64,000 nucleotides of DNA from the NCBI GenBank assembly GCA_012520995.1, contig JAAYNI010000043.1:1-64000 (forward strand). Direction: 5' to 3'. Shown here piece by piece: positions 61,577-64,000 of this stretch (position 1 is its first letter; every line of letters begins with the position of its first letter). The notes under the pieces are model-generated. The model worked only from the letters and a program-made list of their open reading frames with translations. It did no database searches and was not told the DNA's origin. The position numbers were made by a program, and so were the translations under genes. This DNA is from Candidatus Rifleibacteriota bacterium. Lineage in GTDB: Bacteria; Muiribacteriota; Ozemobacteria; Ozemobacterales; Ozemobacteraceae.

Positions 61577-61984
61577 ATTGCAAACTCTGAATGCTATTTT
61601 TTTGTCTTTTTCCCAAGTAGCAGCAGTCTGATTTTTGTCACATAAACCTCCTAGTTTATTATATAAAAGAAAAGGATTAGAGAGATCAGCTTTATTTTTG
61701 AATTATACATTATTTTAATAAAAAGAGGATAAGCCTTAGATTTCTCTAATTCGCAATAGAACTATTAATTTCATTTAAGAAAATGAGAATTTATAATCTG
61801 CAGATGATATAGATAGGCTTTATAAGCTTTTCTTAAAAATCAGAAAGCAAGGCGGAAGGGGAGGGTGCTAAAAGTTATCTGATAGTCTTTAATTTTAATG
61901 TTGCAAATAAACCAGTGGACAAATGACAGCAATTTGCTAAAATTTATTATCTACAATACTTCTTGTTTGCGGAGGTTAGAACTC
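61577..61984. other. Divergent spacer with short leader ORF candidate
   Basis: 408 nt between FGE-domain and HAD genes. On the minus strand AGGAGG (61652-61647) precedes GTG (61641), which opens a 15-codon frame (MTKIRLLLLGKKTKK) ending at 61594, 18 nt before the FGE start. On the plus strand TGGACA (61916-61921), a 16-nt spacer and TAAAAT (61938-61943) may drive the HAD gene. A degenerate palindrome (TAAGCTTTTCTTAAAAATC) lies near 61824. The rest is A/T-rich without visible content. Confidence 0.55.
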
Positions 61985-62899
61985 ATGACTAATAATATCG
62001 TAATGATGTGGGACTTTGACTCGACTCTGACTTCCGAGGATTCTAGTTCCATAACCATCAACATCATTTCCAAGCTTACACAAAAGAATTTTCCTGGATT
62101 TGCCAGGCATTTCTGGGAATCGGTTGAAAAGTTTTGTGCAATACAGGATCCTGAGAAAAAGTGGGAAAGCGTAAAATCTATGCACGCTCCTGTTTGGATG
62201 TTCAACTTGGCAAGACTTGCAAATGAAGCTGGTATAGTATTGGATAAAAAGTTTTTTAAAGAACAGGTTGTTGAAGAAGTAAGAAAAGTTCTTAGACCGA
62301 ATGTCTCTGAGTTTTTGCGTAAAATAAAGGATTTGCAGAACGATCCTCTGTTTTCACGCAACAAGATACAAATTCATCATTTCATAGTTTCAGCAGGGTT
62401 AAAAGATCTTATACAAGAAGTTTTTGAGCCAGACTTGATTTCAGCTGTTTATGGCTGTCGTTTTTCATTGGCAGACTATAAAGACATCGAAGACGGAGTT
62501 AGCCAAAGTATACAAAATGTTCCTGTTTACTGCATGGACGAAACAAGCAAGACTAGAGCTGTCTTTGAGATTTCTAAGGGTTCTTTTTTGACAGAGAAGC
62601 CGGATGTAAATCAGAGAACGACAGAAAAATGGGCGGACTTTCCTAATGTGATGTATATAGGAGACGGCTTTACAGATGTGCCAGCACTTTCTGTGGTCAG
62701 AGAACGTGGCGGTATTGGAATAATCATATATGATGAAGACAGGAAGCGTGAGGAGTTGAACGATATTAAGGCTATTAGCAGAGATAAACGTGCTGATTTT
62801 ATAACTCCGGCTGATTTCTCCCTTGAAGGCGAACTTTTTAAATATATGAAAGCCCGCTGTACACAAATTAGACAGCGAATTGAAGCTGAAAACTTCTAG
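61985..62899 (+). CDS. HAD-superfamily phosphatase
   Basis: 304 residues from ATG 61985 (GGAGG 9 nt upstream); a longer in-frame reading to 61898 would include the promoter. HAD motifs: I MWDFDSTLTSEDSS (nucleophile Asp and acid Asp, about 7-20), II HHFIVSAGLKDLI, III Lys in SKTRAVFEISKGS, IV VMYIGDGFTDVPALSVV. A C1-type helical cap lies between I and II. The layout resembles phosphoserine-phosphatase-like HADs; substrate unknown. Followed by a full composite repeat. Confidence 0.92.
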   Translation: MTNNIVMMWDFDSTLTSEDSSSITINIISKLTQKNFPGFARHFWESVEKFCAIQDPEKKWESVKSMHAPVWMFNLARLANEAGIVLDKKFFKEQVVEEVRKVLRPNVSEFLRKIKDLQNDPLFSRNKIQIHHFIVSAGLKDLIQEVFEPDLISAVYGCRFSLADYKDIEDGVSQSIQNVPVYCMDETSKTRAVFEISKGSFLTEKPDVNQRTTEKWADFPNVMYIGDGFTDVPALSVVRERGGIGIIIYDEDRKREELNDIKAISRDKRADFITPADFSLEGELFKYMKARCTQIRQRIEAENF

Positions 62900-62910
62900 C
62901 GTTTTTCTAT

Positions 62911-62990
62911 CTACAGATTACACAGATGGGATTTTAAGCACAGCTTTAAATCAGGGAGTAGGGGTTAGGGCGCAGGGAGTAGCAAAAAAA
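62911..62990. repeat. Composite repeat, reverse copy
   Basis: CTACAGATTACACAGATGG, a 23-nt palindrome (62931-62953) that is the exact reverse complement of that at 41455-41477, then AGGGAGTAGGGGTTAGGGCG and GCAGGGAGTAGC. The same three blocks in the same order occur on the opposite strand at 41433-41500. Confidence 0.9.
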
Positions 62991-63030
62991 ACAAAACAAA
63001 GCACTAGACAAATTGAAGTGATAAGCGGCG

Positions 63031-64000
63031 ATGAATAAAAAAAATATAATTTTAATTTCGCTTTTATTTGCTGTTTTTTTATCGGAAGCTCTTGCTTATA
63101 AGCCAGGGCCAGACCCATATGAAGAATGCCGAAAACTTCTTCATTCTTTGATTGATTATATTTATATGACTCAGGAAGAAAATGCAAAATTTCCTCCTGA
63201 TTTCTTAGGATGTGAATTCGATCTAGAATGTGAATTAGATGGCAGAATACCCATGAGGGTTTTTGTAGAACAAGCTTTGGTTAGCGACTATAATTCACTT
63301 CCAAGCTGTTGCCGAAGGGATTGCGACTTTTTTGTGGCGCCTTGGGCTCTTTCAGGAAATGGGATTCCAGAAGATATATATTGCTCAAAACACGGTTTTT
63401 TAAGTTCTGTTCAGGTTGATTCTGACGGTAGCTTTATTGAAGCGGCTGAATATATGAAAAAAAGATGCCAAGAAGCAGGAATAGACCCGTTTATTGCCGA
63501 TGAAGCTTCAGCCAGGTTTAATCCGAATTATGCTAATTATGGTTATACTAATTCGCTTCAAAGCAGTTTTTCGAGTTTTTATTACTCAATAGGCTCCTTT
63601 GGGACTCTGATTTTGCATCTTTTGCTAACAATTCTGGTGTATTTTATATTTTACCATTGGAAACTTATGAAAGGATTCTCCGTTAGTAGATTCATAATTG
63701 TTTTCTCAGGTATTTTTCTTGCTCTTGAAGCAATATATCTTTTTATTTATGCTGATCCTGCTATTCTTGATAGCCCTTTAAGTAAGTTTCCAGATAACTT
63801 GCTCAAGTTGTTTCGCATATCTCACCTGCTACTTGTGTTAATATCCTTGGCGCTTGCGATAAAATATTCCTTATTCAAAAAACAATTTAAAGCTGTTGAA
63901 CTATTGGTGGCAGCTTCAATTCTAGGTGTTTTTGCTATCAACTTTATGAGTTGCATAATAGGCTTTTTGGTTTCAATAGTAGCAGTTATCAAGAATGACA
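63031..64000 (+). CDS. Secreted/membrane protein with Cys-rich domain and four TM helices (3' end beyond window)
   Basis: Open frame of at least 323 codons running off the right edge without a stop, from ATG 63031. Signal peptide (about 1-22, LLFAVFLSEALA). Extracytoplasmic Cys-rich domain (about 30-155) with CCRRDCD, YCSKHG and KKRC; the CxxHG pair recalls the terminal modules of the TPR protein at 53775. About four transmembrane helices follow (near 191-209, 218-237, 262-282 and 290-320). No SD better than AAGTG is seen. No family recognised. Confidence 0.8.
   Translation, partial: MNKKNIILISLLFAVFLSEALAYKPGPDPYEECRKLLHSLIDYIYMTQEENAKFPPDFLGCEFDLECELDGRIPMRVFVEQALVSDYNSLPSCCRRDCDFFVAPWALSGNGIPEDIYCSKHGFLSSVQVDSDGSFIEAAEYMKKRCQEAGIDPFIADEASARFNPNYANYGYTNSLQSSFSSFYYSIGSFGTLILHLLLTILVYFIFYHWKLMKGFSVSRFIIVFSGIFLALEAIYLFIYADPAILDSPLSKFPDNLLKLFRISHLLLVLISLALAIKYSLFKKQFKAVELLVAASILGVFAINFMSCIIGFLVSIVAVIKND

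Noticed and set aside
9307-62990. CRISPR-like array
   Set aside because: The repeats are dispersed singly in many spacers, differ in length and have no regular spacers or cas genes.
41128-62990. Telomere-like GGGTTAGGG tracts
   Set aside because: Only one unit occurs per site inside skewed blocks; there is no tandem array and no linear end.

Overview
The window is AT-rich DNA from a Gram-negative-type bacterium. It carries many lipoproteins with clear lipoboxes, an outer-membrane beta-barrel candidate, Hfq, UvrC, HU and MetK, next to a DivIVA-domain protein and a bacterial tubulin-like protein. Many genes are secreted or lipid-anchored and of unknown or only family-level function. I cannot place the species. 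The mix would suit one of the poorly cultured deep-branching phyla (Riflebacteria-like, for example), but that is a guess. No phage, plasmid, insertion-sequence transposase or CRISPR array is visible, so the window reads as chromosome.

Layout. 0.2-9.3 kb is an envelope proteolysis operon: an active M16 zinc peptidase, its HxxEH-less partner, and a 2023-residue alpha-2-macroglobulin that has lost its thioester. 9.6-14.2 kb holds a YjbQ protein, then a tight operon of a small secreted protein, transketolase, a membrane-anchored DRGH nuclease and dCTP deaminase. dapB and dut follow on the minus strand. 15.8-31.5 kb is a long plus-strand run with overlapping genes: three tandem paralogous beta-helix lipoproteins, a small secreted protein, a glutamyl-endopeptidase-like S9 protease that appears to start at AUU, two paralogous HExxH lipoproteins, and an asymmetric heterodimeric ABC exporter.

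31.9-36.5 kb holds isolated single genes (phosphofructokinase, methyltransferase, inositol-monophosphatase-like, a secreted Pro/Glu-rich protein) separated by repeat-rich spacers. 36.7-40.5 kb is a housekeeping cluster (uvrC, trmH-like, lepB, DUF2225). 41.6-45.6 kb is a three-gene envelope set (lipoprotein, beta-barrel, HEAT-repeat membrane protein). HU, metK, a DUF445 protein, a glycine-zipper protein and a BMP-type binding protein come next. 50.6-56.7 kb is a two-gene unit of a 1040-residue tubulin-like GTPase candidate and a 984-residue secreted TPR protein. After it come hfq, a MTase/DivIVA/YggU operon on the minus strand, an XdhC-like gene, tRNA-Ala(CGC), an FGE-domain protein, a HAD phosphatase and a membrane protein that runs off the right edge.

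The spacers are the second theme. A modular composite repeat recurs in both orientations: a short purine/pyrimidine-skewed block, then a 23-24 nt palindrome, then an ATCTGTGTAATCTGTGGATA-type block. With it are a TGTATTCCGTGTGTTCTGTG repeat family, a 115-nt structured repeat present twice, and a 92-bp MITE-like element with perfect 13-bp terminal inverted repeats plus a left-half copy. These occupy most spacers longer than 150 bp outside the long operons.
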